The translations under genes and the position numbers were made by a program. From Protopterus annectens (lineage: Eukaryota; Chordata; Ceratodontiformes; Protopteridae), in NCBI RefSeq assembly GCF_019279795.1, contig NC_056743.1, forward strand, positions 1,786,892,339 to 1,786,956,338: a stretch of 64,000 bases of DNA, written 5' to 3'. Positions 10,300 through 21,380 of the stretch are shown piece after piece. The first letter of the stretch is position 1. The number at the start of each line of letters is the position of its first letter. The notes under the pieces were generated by a model, which was given only the letters and a program-made list of their open reading frames with translations, was not told the DNA's origin and ran no database searches.

Positions 10300-11938
10300 T
10301 GGTGCAATCAGTATTGTCCTTGGCTTGTCCTGTTACATCTTTAGTAGAACCTTCGAGAGGAGAGGCAGGGAGGGTTCCCAGGTAAAGGACAGGGCATCCA
10401 CTTTCCAAGCTTGACTGTGGGAAGTTCTTGTGCAGAATTTGTTCAATTGGTAGTTCGGAGGGGAGGAAAACAGTTCTACCTCTGGAGTCCCCCCATTTGT
10501 TCCTCAAGAGGTTGAATATTTTGGGTGCCAGTATCCATTAGTGTGGGTCCATGAGACTTCTGCTTAAGTAGTCTGCCAGTAAATTTAGTTTGCCTGGCAG
10601 GAATTGTGCTTGTACGTGTACTTGATAGCTCAAGGCTGTGTTCCACAGAGCCATGGCTAGTCTGCAGAGAGGGTATGAGTGGGTTCCCCCCTGCTTGTTT
10701 ATGTACCACACAACTGTGGTATTGTCTGTATTTACCAATAGTTGTCCTGGAAGTGTACAGTCTTTGAAGGTTGTCAGAGCATTCTGTACCTCTAACATTT
10801 CTTTTTGATTGATATACAGGTGCATCTGTTTTGGGTTCCATTTGCCCTGAATGCACTGCCCTGCCCTGCCATGTGAGCCCCCCCCATGCACAGTCTAATG
10901 CATCTGTTGTTAGGGTTTGGGTGGCAGGGGGTAGAGTGAAAGGGAGTACCTTGTTGTGGTAGCAGGCCTCTGCCCACCAAAGGAACTCTGTCCTTATACA
11001 AGGAATGATAGGAATCATTGTTTCCAGGTCCTGGGAATGTTGACACCATAGGCGTTTCCTCATATGCAGTCTTGCATATGGAATTAGTAGAATGCAAGAG
11101 GCCATGAAACCCAGAGCTTGCAGCATTTTCCTTGCAGATAGCTGGGGTTTTGAGGTCAATAGTTTGAAGTAGGTTGTCAAATAAACTTGTTTCTCCAGAG
11201 TGAGGAATGCCATCTAGGAAGTTGTGTTCAAGCTTGCTCCCAGAAATATAATCTGTTGGCAGGGTACTAGGTGAGATTTCTTTTCACTGCTGGTGTACCC
11301 CAGTGAGGTTAGAAGTTTGTTTACGAATGCCAGGTGTTGTAATAGCAAGTCCTGGCTTTCTGCCTGAATCAGATAATCGTCCAAGTATGGGTAAATTTGA
11401 ATATTTCTCTGCCTGCAAAATGCAATGGCTGGAGCTAGACACTTTGTGAACACCCTGGGTGCAGTAGATAAGCCAAAGGGAAGTGCATAGAGCCCGCCCT
11501 GAAACGCAGGTATTGTCTGCAGGATCCTCCTATTGGGATGTGCAAGTAAGCTTCCTTTAAGTCTAGAGTTGCCAGCCAGGCATCCTTGGCTAGCATAGGA
11601 AGAAGCTGTTGAAGAGTTAGCATTTTGAATTTTGGAACCACTAGAAAGGTGTTGAGAATAGAGAGGTCCAGAATAGGACGCCAGGAGTTGTCTTTTCTGG
11701 GTACTAGAAAAAGTCCTGAATAAAAACCTTGTCCCCTTTTGTTCTGCTGGGACAGGTTGAATAGCCCTGATACTGAGAAGAGAGAGAACCTGCTGTTGGG
11801 CCTCTGGCCAATCATTTGGGGTTGGTAGTGTGTGGAAGTGGAAGCTGTATCCTTGGGAAAATATGTTCAAAACCCATTTGTCCTGGGTAATGAGTTCCCA
11901 TTTTTTTGCATGCAGGGTGAGTTTTCCTGCTAAGGGAG
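10300..11938 (-). pseudogene. RT, RNase H and Dam-like region of A3 (fossil)
   Basis: RT motifs lie between 11350 and 11938: motif A LDLKEAYLHIPI in one reading, ALPFGLSTAPRVFTK and YLDDYLIQAE. RNase H motifs (LYINQKEMLEV, NTDNTTVVWYINKQGG, ADYLSRSL) lie at about 10538-10900. Degraded Dam-like sequence lies below 10540. The 11454-11938 part is the partner of the 8645-9129 duplicate. Confidence 0.82.
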
Positions 11939-11949
11939 CAGGTAGTTGA

Positions 11950-13596
11950 GCAGGGCTTGGAAGTGGTAAGGTTAAGTCATTGTGCCATTTTTCCATGGGG
12001 GGTGGCTTATTACTAGCTGCTTTGGAAGAGGGAGCCCCCCACTGCTTAGATCTGTGTGTAGCCTGGGACTGTACCCTTGGTGGTCTGCTGTTCCTGGGTT
12101 TGGACTGAGAAGGCCTGGAAAGGACCAGTTCTTTGAAGGCCAATGCTTACTGAATCTGGGAGGCTGTACTTGTAGGAAATCTTTTAACAGTTTGCCGAGA
12201 TTTAGCTTTCTCCTCCATCCTTTTGAGGAGTTCTGCTTTGTTGCCAAAAAGGCGGTCTTGGTTTAAGGGAGCATCCAGTAATTTAGCTTTAGCATGATCG
12301 GGCAAGTTTTGTTCCTTAAGCCAAGCATGCCTTCTAAGTGCAGACCCAGTAACAGCAGCCCTGCAAGATGCTTCTAAAGCGTCAAAACCACATTGCAAAG
12401 TATGTTTACCAACTTGTTCTGCAGAATGCATTAAATCTTGCAAGTCTTTGTGTTCAGCACAGTCAGGAATCATCATTTTCTGTTTAAGTAGTCCCATAAT
12501 ATGCTGCTGATACTTTAACATATGAAACTGGTAATTTAAAGCCCTAATGGCCAAAGCAACAGAAGTGTATACCTTCTTAGCCCATCTGTCTAAGGCTCTA
12601 GAATCTCTGTCAGAAGGGGTAGGACTTTTGGCAGCATTAGCCTTAATGCTTTTTGGTCCTTGGGAAATGGTCTCTGGATCCACAGAAGGATTCTTGAAGT
12701 GGAACTTGAGAGTCAGGTACTATGTAGTACCTGCCAGGTTTTCTGGGAGCTGGAGGTTAAGTGTCTGGGGTAAGGCTAGATTCCAAGAAAGCATCATCTA
12801 CAATGTTCAGAACAGGAGGGATAGCCAAAGGCCTGTGTTGAGGCAGGAGTAAGAATTCCCTAAGTCTCTTTTTGGACTCAGAATAACCATGGCTTTCCCA
12901 GCGGAAATGCTCCCTAAGAGTATGCAAGGTTTCACCGAAAGAAAAAATCTTCTGGAGGGGAAGCAGAGGGAATGGAATCCACTGCATCAGATTCCTCATA
13001 AGTAGATAAGGACAAATCCTGGTAATCAGACTGAGCAGAGATACCAGATTCCTGATCAGAAGAATCATTAAGAAAGTAAGTTCTAGGTCTCTTAGAGGGG
13101 GAAGGCTGGCTTCCCCTAATTAAGGTAATAAGGTCTTCAACCATTCTAAGCATTTGTTTTTTAGGCATATGGGCCTGAGTCTGCAGTTTGGCCATCGGTG
13201 TTCTAGGTGTAGTGCGAGTTTTTGAGCTGAAGAATTCAGAACTTCTGGATGGAAATGATGGCATCGGTTTAATATGAATGTCTGTAGCCTGAATACACCC
13301 TCAGAAGCCGGTGCCTGCACAGCAGCTCCAGACCCATCCAAGGTAGAGACATCCGCAGGTTCTATAGTCGAAGAAGAATCTCTCAGCATACAGGACTCCG
13401 AATGGGTCTCAGTAGAGGCCTGCGAATCTGAAGTAGTGGGCATCAGGGGCTGCGAAAGCGCCTCACTGAGTACCGGCGGACTGGCGACTAGCTTAATGGA
13501 AGAGTCGTCAGCAGTTTTGGACCTATGCGGTCTGTCTCTGTCTTTATCCTTACATTTTTTCCGAAGATCGGTAGTTGGATGGCTTAATGAAGCCAT
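11950..13596 (-). pseudogene. gag-like region of A3 (fossil)
   Basis: Blocks CGFDALEASCRAAV, RRHAWLKEQNLPDHAK, LLDAPLNQDRLFGNKAE and SDPETISQGPKSIKA-like sequence are present. Ser/acidic N-terminal parts (ASPPVLSEALSQPL, VQAPASEGVF) reach 13596. The zinc module seen in other copies is not found upstream, because the element ends here. Confidence 0.78.
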
Positions 13597-13620
13597 TTTG
13601 GAGTACTGAGATAGAGTACG

Positions 13621-13904
13621 AATGTATAAAATGGTTTACTATTATGCTTAATATCTTTATATAACTTTTCTTCAAATTTTTCTTTCATTTCATTCTGGCA
13701 TTTTAGTCCTAATTTAATTACCTTACTAAACACATCCTCAATGAAAAAAAGTCTCTCCATTTGGTCAGCTGGAGTCCCAGTGATCAACTCCACCTTGTGG
13801 GCAATCTGTAAGTACCTTCTTTTCTGTCAAAAGCAGTTAGTTTACTTCAGCATCACATAAGCTTGCTTCATTTTCTTCCCCCTTTGGATTCACAGTGCTC
13901 ATTT
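13621..13904. other. Non-DIRS spacer, nothing recognised
   Basis: This AT-rich sequence follows the broken 5' side of A3. No coding motif, terminal repeat or RNA gene was recognised. Confidence 0.5.
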
Positions 13905-14160
13905 CTTTTGTACACAATGTGCCCACGAACCAATACCAGCAATGGGCCTCTAGTACCATTTCTCCTGTTTATAGTGTACCTACCATTCAATACCCATTAC
14001 GGGACTCCAGTAACCATTTTTCCTATACACAATGGGCCTCAGGTACAATTTCTCCTACGTATAGTGTACCTACCAATCAATACCAGTCATGGGACTCCAG
14101 TACCCATTTCTCCTATGTACAATGCATACACCAATCAATACTACCCATGGGACTCCATGG
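13905..14160. repeat. Minisatellite with alternating short units
   Basis: About five imperfect units of roughly 35-58 bp share the words tagtgtacctaccaatcaat, tgggactccagtaccc, atttctcctat and acaatgggcctc. The units vary in length. The open frames crossing it come from the repeat and are not genes. Confidence 0.7.
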
Positions 14161-14262
14161 GCAGAATGTGACAGCCAACCTTGCTGTATGCAGGAATATA
14201 CCATACAGCCAACCTTTTGAAGAAAATCAAAGAGCAGAGCAGCTTTCATCAGGTCTATTCTT

Positions 14263-14265
<3 letters not shown>

Positions 14266-14328
<63 letters not shown>
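14266..14328. repeat. (AT)n microsatellite
   Basis: An uninterrupted AT dinucleotide run of about 60 bp. It gives rise to meaningless IYIY-type translations. Confidence 0.97.
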
Positions 14329-14334
<6 letters not shown>

Positions 14335-16052
14335 TGTGGCTTTAATAACATACAAACGTTTGTTTTGTCATGACTTTATCATTCCTATCTCCTGGAAAAC
14401 TGCTCCATTCTCCTTACTCTCATTTTATTTTCTAGCAGCAAAATGAACATATCAAAGTTTAAAATGAAATCTGTCCTGTCCAGTTCATCAGTGAGCCAGA
14501 AACCCAAGTACTGTACTGAACTGTAATCACCACAGATCATTAAAAGCTGCACAGGGGGCAAAAACAGGCCAAGCACCCATCAAGACAGTCCCTCTATTTA
14601 AAAAAAATGGGTTCCTGTCCTCAGATTCCTCTGCTGCCCTATCATCATCCAAGTAGCAAGTGGTGAGACTGCAGATGAAGGTGAAACCAGCATATGAGGC
14701 TCCTCAGATGTTTGGATGCTGTTGCGGTTTGTAGTAGTGTACAATTCCAGATGCTGTAAAAAATCCCAACACATACGGTGGAAAGAGAGCCATGAACTGG
14801 TCTAGTCAGCCAGATATAAGCATCCAAACTAAGTACAGTGCCAAAGAGAAAATCCTGCATTATCTACCAAGGGGCATAACCTGAAGCTGCACAGAAGGCA
14901 TACCAGTTTATTGAACTTGGGGTAGTCCCCACAAGTGAACAGGGCACAACAGCACTAAAACTCAGGATAAGGCAGCAAACGAGAAGGAAAAAAAGTAAAA
15001 TGAAATAAACTTGTTTTCCTGAAGAAATTGGGTAAAAATACCCACCAAGAACTTATTAATGTAACCTACCTCTGAAAGACAGGAGAAATGAATAGCTGAA
15101 ATAGACAGCATAACTTACAAACTTCGCAATATGTTAATGCAATCATATATGCAAACCATATTTTGTTTAATTCCATTTGATAACATACCCCTTAACCCTT
15201 TTATCCTTTACAGATCGCTATGGAAGAGTTAACTGTCAGCATAAAGCCCCCTTCCTCACAAATGATAGTGACAAAGTGCAGTCTGCAGATATTAGTGAAT
15301 GGAGAATATACTTCTTAAAGCATAAGCGCTTTGCCCTAAAAGTAACACTGATGTTAACTATCTTACTCATAAAACATTTAGGAAGGGGTAGGTGTTGTAA
15401 AATTATGCCTCATTAGAGACATCTGACAGCTTACATCGTTATATGCAAAATTTAAGCTATCATGTAAGCGGAAGCCATATCCTGAAAAATGCCAAGATTT
15501 CTGCACCCAAACACCAAACATTCGGATGATATTCAACTACTTTATAGAAGGTCTAATGTAATGCAAACACAATGTGCAAAACTGAATAATGCTTTACATG
15601 CATTAGCAGTAATCATGCTTGAAAGTTAGCCTACCTTTTTTCCCCTAATTAACAACCATAAACAGCACTAAAACCTTTAATGATGCTAGACCATAAAAAC
15701 AAAAAAAGAAGGCGGCAAACAACATTCTTTAAAGTTCCTTGTTTTACTACAGTGGGGCAGTTGAATTCAGAAGACATGCACAGGATTTTACAGTTATATC
15801 AGAATCCATTTAATTTTTCTGTCATCTGTAACTCCATCCAGAGGACTGTAACATGGATCACATGAATAAAGAAATCTGTGTATGTAAAACTGTAACACTA
15901 TTCTGAGTATGTACAAGAGGCGAGATTGGTTTTAAGCAGAATAGCAAACATTTTCATAAACTGAAAATATATGCTTATTAATAAATATTGTTTGCCTAAA
16001 AACGTTCTCCATCTGAACTTGTGTTCCATAGCTGTAGCAAGGCTGTATTCAG
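14329..16052. other. Unique-looking AT-rich DNA, possibly host 3' UTR or intergenic
   Basis: No element ends or conserved protein motifs were recognised. If the exon at 16053-16154 is real, part of this stretch would be its 3' untranslated region on the minus strand. TTTATT (an AATAAA signal on the minus strand) occurs near 14410, but no particular signal can be assigned. Confidence 0.4.
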
Positions 16053-16154
16053 GAATCTAACCGACAGATAGGGCTGTCATAGACCATCTGTAAATTCACT
16101 TTATGTCCCACCAGTTCACGGATGTTGTTGATGCCATATTTAATCATGGTCGGT
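16053..16154 (-). CDS. Tentative terminal coding exon of an unidentified host gene
   Basis: On the minus strand a strong pyrimidine tract ending ttttttccttttgtag precedes an open stretch of about 33 codons. It reads [18 protein letters not shown], then [15 protein letters not shown] and a TGA stop. Amino-acid composition and codon use look like a real protein end and are unlike the repeats around it. I do not recognise the protein. The splice phase does not join directly to the other candidate exon at 17004-17082, so either an exon is missing between them or one call is wrong. Confidence 0.4.
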
Positions 16155-16693
16155 CTACAAAAGGAAAAAAGAAATGAATTTACATTTTGTTACAATTTAT
16201 GTAAAAGTGCTGCTTAAATTCAGCCTATATATAACCTTTTGTTGCCTTAACAGAATTGCTCGACTTCTCATTCTGAGGTGTTTATAAATGCACAATAAAT
16301 ATGTACAACAGGAAACCAACTGGAGAAAAGCAAAATTTGTTACACAGCCTTTCGAACCTACTTCATGTGTTTTGCTTCCTCTCTCAGCTTCCATTGCTCA
16401 GATTATGGGATGCATTAAGTCTACCATACCAACCTCAATACACATACCCCCTTCAAACATATCCCATCTTTTCACAACTTCACTAAAACCATGACAACAG
16501 ACAGCAGGGTAATTATGAAGGAAATGTACATAAATAAGACAACTATCCTACAGTAGGGAAAGCATAAATTAAGATTACTACTACTGTAGAGAGTAGAGGT
16601 TGGAGTTGACCACCAAACATGACGACTCTGCAATTAACTGAAATCTCATGGGACTTTATTAAACCTATTAACCTATTATCTAATAAAATTACT

Positions 16694-16924
16694 ATCCGTC
16701 ATGGTGGTGCTGCAGTAGCGTTGTCGCCTCACAGTAAGATGCTGTCCGGTTCGATTCTCAGCTAGAGCGTCTTCTGCGTGGAGACGTGCGTGAATGGGAG
16801 TACCTTCGTTAAAGGTTGTGCGTCAGGGCTGGTAACTCTGCACATAAAAATCAACTCAATCATTAGCGGACCGGAGTTCCGGTGTGGTGACCCCTAACCG
16901 GGAAAAGCCAAAAGACACAATAAC
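16694..16924 (+). mobile_element. SINE (family S1, CGCCTCACAG type) with target-site duplication
   Basis: The tRNA-like head is gtagcgttgtcgcctcacag, with a B-box-like ggttcgattctc. A body follows, and the 3' part ends cccctaaccgggaaaagcc. The flanks atctaataaaattact (16678-16693) and atctaataaagttact (16925-16940) form a 16-bp duplication with one mismatch. A second copy in opposite orientation lies at 21671-21940. Confidence 0.85.
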
Positions 16925-17003
16925 ATCTAATAAAGTTACTAAAATGAATAAACACCTTCAGAACAAATGACAATGAAACAGAATGTCCAGCATCTCCATT
17001 TAC

Positions 17004-17082
17004 CATGATGTGCCAGTCTCTAAATGGATCGAGGTTCCTCTGTAGCTTATGAAGACTATGCCACCTACATGGGACTTCGGGT
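17004..17082 (-). CDS. Tentative internal coding exon of an unidentified host gene
   Basis: On the minus strand, after tatatttgtgcttag, one frame is open for 79 nt and reads PKSHVGGIVFISYRGTSI, then HLETGTS. It ends at an atg/gtaaat donor-like site. The region lies upstream of the 16053-16154 candidate on the same strand. Joining the two directly would break the frame, so the model is incomplete. No family is recognised. Confidence 0.28.
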
Positions 17083-17882
17083 CTAAGCACAAATATACAG
17101 TTGGAATATTTCATTAAAGTGCTCTGTAAATAAGACTGTTCCACATTAATCAACTGAGTTACAATACAAACAAGCAACAAACTACAGATCTCAAACTAAC
17201 AAGACTATGCATATACAATGCTAATATTAGCATGCAGTGGCAGAACCATGTTTCGGAGTTAAGGTCAGGAAGTAGTTATGTAAAACTGAGTGGCTATTAG
17301 CTAGCCTATCACTCTAGCGAAACAGCACAAAAACAGGGTTCCCTCTAGCCTAATACACAAAATCGTATACGGATTCAATGCCTCCTCTAGTACATGGACT
17401 CAGTAACAAAACATACCCATTTTCACTACCAGTCTAAGAATGCTTTAATTTTTGCCAGACCCACTGACCTTTGCATCAACTGATTGCATTTTCTCCATTT
17501 TAGCACCTACCTTCTGGAACTCACCATCACATTCTGACAAAAGCTACTTCAGTTCCTTATAAAACAACACAAAACTCCTGTTCTCGTTTCAGCAGATGGT
17601 TCTCATGTGCCAGCCTCCCTGCAACAATGTTATTTGTATTGCGGAGCTGTGACCATTTTTTTTTCTTTCTTATTATTTATTTGCCTAATGTTTCTGACAC
17701 TGGTGGAAAGCTGCAATCCAACAGGTTTTGACTGGTTGCAAGCTTGCAGCTCAAAGTTTTTTTTTTTTTAATTTTCTGTTATGACCATAAAGAACAAGGA
17801 TATGACAATAGCAGAAATATGAAACAGAAATGAGCCGTAGTGTAGGCCTGACTAAAAAAGAAGTTATGAACTTACTATAATG
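17083..17882. other. Non-repetitive-looking spacer, no feature recognised
   Basis: This AT-rich stretch lies between the tentative exon and the DIRS-B end. It has a T-run near 17758-17770. No terminal repeats, RNA genes or confident exons were seen. Confidence 0.45.
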
Positions 17883-18055
17883 TTCCATGTGTGTTGTCCA
17901 TTTTCACCTTTTCCTCACGGATGGGTTCAGATCTGACCCCTGGATCCGACTTGGCCATTACCAAAAGCTCATGGTCACAAACTTTGCTCTTGGGCAGCTC
18001 CCCTTTACCCAGAATGCACCTCAGACATTACCTCAGAGCTTGTTTGCTGATTTTT
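17883..18055 (-). repeat. 3' inverted terminal repeat of DIRS-B
   Basis: The repeat starts ttccatgtgtgttgtccatt and contains cacggatgggttcagatc and a cccagaatgcacctcag stretch. The inverse of this succession is found at about 53150-53350 (ctgaggtgcgttctggg, aacccatccgtgag), which marks the two ends of one element 35 kb apart. Confidence 0.78.
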
Positions 18056-18057
18056 GA

Positions 18058-18078
18058 TTATATATATATATATATATA
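18058..18078. repeat. Short (AT)n run inside the DIRS-B end
   Basis: An AT dinucleotide run of about 20 bp between the 3' inverted repeat and the inner region. Confidence 0.9.
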
Positions 18079-18276
18079 ATGTAAATACATGAATATAAGC
18101 ATACACAATAAGGAAAGGGAAACCAGGATCCCCAGAGCAATGGGAAACATATGCATATATTCTTCAGAAAAGAGTAGAAGCCACTGCAAGATTATGTTGA
18201 ATAAAAAAGGAACATATAATCCAGGATATCTCAATCTGTCAGATGCCTCGGTAGGGAGTTGGTGGGTGAGTTGTGA

Positions 18277-18375
18277 GGAAAAGGTGAAAATGGACAACAC
18301 ACATGGAATGTTATGAAAAGTACATAAATTATTTCTGTGATGTCAATTTTCACCTTATCCTCACAGATGGGACAC
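18277..18375 (-). repeat. Internal complementary region of DIRS-B
   Basis: The left half (ggtgaaaatggacaacac, then acatgga) is the inverse of the outermost 3' end. The right half (tgatgtcaattttcacc, tcacagatggg) resembles the inverse of the 5' end near 53300-53350. This is the same three-copy plan as in DIRS-A, but with different sequence. Confidence 0.7.
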
Positions 18376-18624
18376 AGTCCCTAGCATCCTGTATCTTGGG
18401 TGGCTCATGGAAGAATATTCCTTACGACCACAGATCCAAATGCAGCTCTTCCCCTGGAAACCAAATCCAATTTGTAATGAGTAATAAAGATATGGTGACT
18501 GGTCCATGTGGCTGCCACACAAATATTGTCCAATGAAACCCTGGACTGAAAGGCAGAGGAAGTAGCCATGGCTCTAGCAGAATAAGCTTTAGCAGGCCTG
18601 GGTACTTGCTTATTCTGAGAATGG
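18376..18624 (-). pseudogene. Tyrosine recombinase C-terminus of DIRS-B (fossil)
   Basis: The minus strand reads NKQVPRPAKAYSARAMATSS and then SLDNICVAATW. It aligns by eye with the HSTRAASTS...KDILEAATW segment of DIRS-A recombinases. The reading stops at a LINE and resumes exactly across it at 21381. Confidence 0.75.
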
Positions 18625-19388
18625 TAAATTATTTATTTATTTATTTATATTTGTTGACCGGGAGTGTCCGACTGGACATAGGTCCATTTTCAGCGGAGGC
18701 CCAGGGAGAAAAGCTCCATAGTTAAAAGAAACAGACAGTAGTTACATTGGATTACATAGCGATTAACAACATATTTACAGATGAAGAACATAGTACATCA
18801 GTAGACAACTAGAATCTTTATCTGTGAAGTGCATAACAGACATTAACAAATGTTACAAGAAGAAGTTGTTCCTGCTGTATAATAAGTACTGGCTTATGAG
18901 CATCTCAGCTTGCTATAATCAAAGTAGTTAGTGGAGTGGAAAGATAGGCAGTGATTGGATGGGGCGGGTGATATTAGAGTGGGAGTTGCAAGGGCATAGC
19001 CAACATGTTTTTAGATGTGCTTTTAGTTTTGAAGTGGATGCATGATGGTACGGAGGTAATTGTGGGTGAGAGGGAGTTCCATAATTTGGCTATGGGGCAA
19101 GAAAATAGTGCTTCACCAGCAGAGTTATTGGCTTTAGTGATCTGCAAGTGATTTTTGTTGCTGGATCTTAGTGGTCTGGAGGTGCGATAGGGTTGGAGTA
19201 GATTCTGGAGGGATAGGACATTTAGTGGATGGTTTACTAGTTTGTGGGCGAGTGAAAGTTGATACCATTGAAGGAGGTGGGGGAGTTCAAGCTAGCCCAG
19301 TTCAGCAAGTGAGAGACAGTGGTGACTACGGTAGGATGCCCCTGTGGCGAATTTGGTGATTTTGTTGTAGCAGGTCTCTAAGCTTGTT

Positions 19389-19410
19389 TAGATATATATA
19401 TATATATATT
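19389..19410. repeat. Short (AT)n run in LINE 3' UTR
   Basis: An AT dinucleotide run of about 20 bp. Confidence 0.9.
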
Positions 19411-19504
19411 GGAGAGGCATAAAGTAGGGTGGAGATAAGGTGGGAATTTGCTATTGAAATCTTTGCTGCTTTGGTGAGAAGTTGCTTATTTCTGTATAGC
19501 GCTC

Positions 19505-20890
19505 CTAGTTTTTTGTGGACTTTTTTATGGTTATGGATATGTGAATGTCAAATTTTAGTTTATTGTCCATTTCCACTTCTAGCAATTTGGTGTGTTCAGC
19601 TGGATATATAGTGGTGTTGTCTTTTGCTGTGATGTTAAAGTGAGAGTTGTTTTGAGTATGTTTTGTGGGTTGGAAGATGAGTAGTTTAGTTTTGTTTGGG
19701 TTGAGTATTAATTGGGCATTGGATAACCAAGTTTCAACAGAGGAAAAGGCTTCCTGTGTGACTTTTTGCAGTTTGGATAGGGACCGGGCTGAGCAGATGA
19801 TGGTCGAGTCATCTGCGTATTGTATGAGTGTGCCATGTTTGGTGGCAGAGGCTAGATTATTGGTGAAAACAGAGAAGAGTAGGGGTCCAAGGATGGATCC
19901 TTGGGGAACCCCTATGGAGACAGGTAGTTGGGGAGATATGTCATTCTGCCATACAACGGATTGTTGGCGGTCAGACAGGTAACTCCGAAACCAGTTGGTG
20001 ACTGATTGCGAGAAGGATAGGTTATTGAGGACAGAGGTAAGTTGTTTGTGTGGGACCATGTCAAATGCTTTAGATAGGTCTAGGAAAGTAGCAGAGGAGA
20101 AATAGCCATTGTTTTTATGTTGAAGGATAGTGTTAGTAAAGGAGAGCAAGGCAGTGGTGGTGCTATGGATTGGTCGGAAACCATGCTGAGTATTGGAAAG
20201 GAGGTTGTTAGTATGGAGGTATTCTGAGACCTGAGAGTGTATGCATCTCTCTAGTATTTTGAAGACTGGAGAGAGGAATAGCTATGGGGTGGTAATTGGT
20301 TAGTTCTGTGGAGGGTCCGCCTTTGTGGAGGGGAATTATATGTGATACTTTTCACAGTGTGGGAATATAACTTTCTGACAGAGATCGGTTAATCAAGATG
20401 GATACTGGGTAGGCCAGAGCATCAGCTGCGATTTGTAGGTATTCACTTGGGAGGTTGTCTGCTGCTAATTTGGTAGGCCTAAGTTTAGTTAAGAGTTTTT
20501 TTATGTTGGAGGTAGGTACAGGAGAAAAAGAGAAGGCAGTGGGGAGATTACTAGTTGAAGGTGTGGGTTGGAGGGGAGGGGGGTTGTGTTGTTTACCTAG
20601 TGATAGTATGGTTTGTGTGAAGTGTGTGCTGAATGAGGTAGCAATATTTTCTGAGGAGTAAGGGATGTTAGGAGGAGGGGTACTGACTTTACCTGGGTGG
20701 AGGATGGAGTTTATGGAGGACCAGAATTGTTTGGGGCTGTGTTGGGAGAAGTCTAGCAGACTGGTAGTATTGGAATTTGTCCTGTTTTATTAGCTTTTTG
20801 ACTCTATTGCGTAGTTCTAGGAATTTCTGTCTAGTTGAGGGGGTTTTGGTTTTGTGCCAGTGTTCCCAGGCTTTATCTCTGTTTTTCATT
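19505..20890 (-). pseudogene. LINE reverse transcriptase
   Basis: The best-preserved stretch (19505-20149) reads FLDLSKAFDMVPHKQL (motif A), VGVPQGSILGPLLF in slightly varied form (motif B) and YADDSTII (motif C, near 19806-19820). It is followed by a LNPNKTKLL thumb-proximal block. This order and the FLDLSKAFD box are typical of CR1/L2/Rex-type LINEs. Upstream, 20689-20889 holds a basic linker (KAWEHWHKTKTPSTRQKF). The frame is interrupted between 20150 and 20690 and the protein is incomplete. Confidence 0.85.
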
Positions 20891-21132
20891 TCTGACTTAG
20901 TGGTTTTTTGTAGCCATGGGGAGGGTTGTGCTTTGATTCTGGAAAGTCTTAAGGGGGCATGGTAATTAAGGATGCTCAGGAAGGTAGTATTAAAAAATTC
21001 AACTGCGTCATCAAGACTGAGGTACTTTAGAGGATGCCAGTTACATTCTTTGAGGGATGAGATGAATGTGAGTGGGCTAAAGTTTAGTTTTTTATGTATT
21101 TGACGGTAGATGACAGGTTTAGCTTGGTATAG

Positions 21133-21380
21133 CTATTTTTTGAGTAGGAATGTTGGGGAGTGATCACTGAGGCTATCTGATAAGCAGCCTGTTATATATG
21201 ACTGGGGGCTCTTACTGACTAGTATCCAATCCAGGGTAGTGTGCTTGCTGGAGTTTTTATTTATCCTGGCTGGCAACTGGACTAGTTTGGTGAAGCCATG
21301 AAGGTTTGCATGATGGGTTGGATGGTTGCCAGAACAGGACTGCCAGTCAATATTGAAATCACCTAAAGTGATAGTTTCTT
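21133..21380 (-). pseudogene. LINE endonuclease C-terminal part
   Basis: GDFNIDW is followed by LDWILVSKS and SLSDHSPTFLL. These are the D-N and SDH catalytic-end motifs of the apurinic-type endonuclease that nicks target DNA in LINEs. The N-terminal half is missing by 5' truncation. The residues immediately upstream (LGRWLSMHFLYF) belong to the DIRS-B recombinase and not to the LINE. Confidence 0.82.

Larger units (their letters stand above)
9130..13620 (-). mobile_element. DIRS-A copy A3, both outer ends missing
   Basis: The order is ICR (9130-9225), recombinase, Dam-like/RNase H, RT and gag. The outer 3' inverted repeat is replaced by the 8645-9129 block. The 5' side stops near the gag start at about 13600-13630, where sequence unrelated to DIRS begins. 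Fossil, with several breaks. Confidence 0.82.
17883..18624 (-). mobile_element. DIRS-B (divergent DIRS family), part 1: 3' end
   Basis: This holds the 3' inverted repeat, ICR and C-terminal recombinase of a second DIRS family, unrelated to DIRS-A in its terminal sequence. The element is continued at 21381-23115, 28687-30052 and 50244-53350. It is the host of the large nested stack. Its own length without insertions is roughly 6.4 kb, normal for DIRS. It is the oldest layer and is broken. Confidence 0.8.
18625..21380 (-). mobile_element. 5'-truncated non-LTR retrotransposon (CR1/L2-like LINE)
   Basis: This 2.76-kb insertion lies within the DIRS-B recombinase. On the minus strand it holds the end of an AP-type endonuclease domain, an RT and a 3' UTR ending in a short (ATTT)n array at 18628-18650, typical of CR1/L2-like LINEs. 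The 5' end is cut inside the endonuclease. The host reading resumes with at most 2 shared bases, so no normal target duplication is visible. It is a dead copy. Confidence 0.82.

Noticed and set aside
13895-14446. Open frames rich in Tyr/Ile across 14266-14328
   Set aside because: They are produced by the minisatellite and the AT microsatellite and have no protein character elsewhere.
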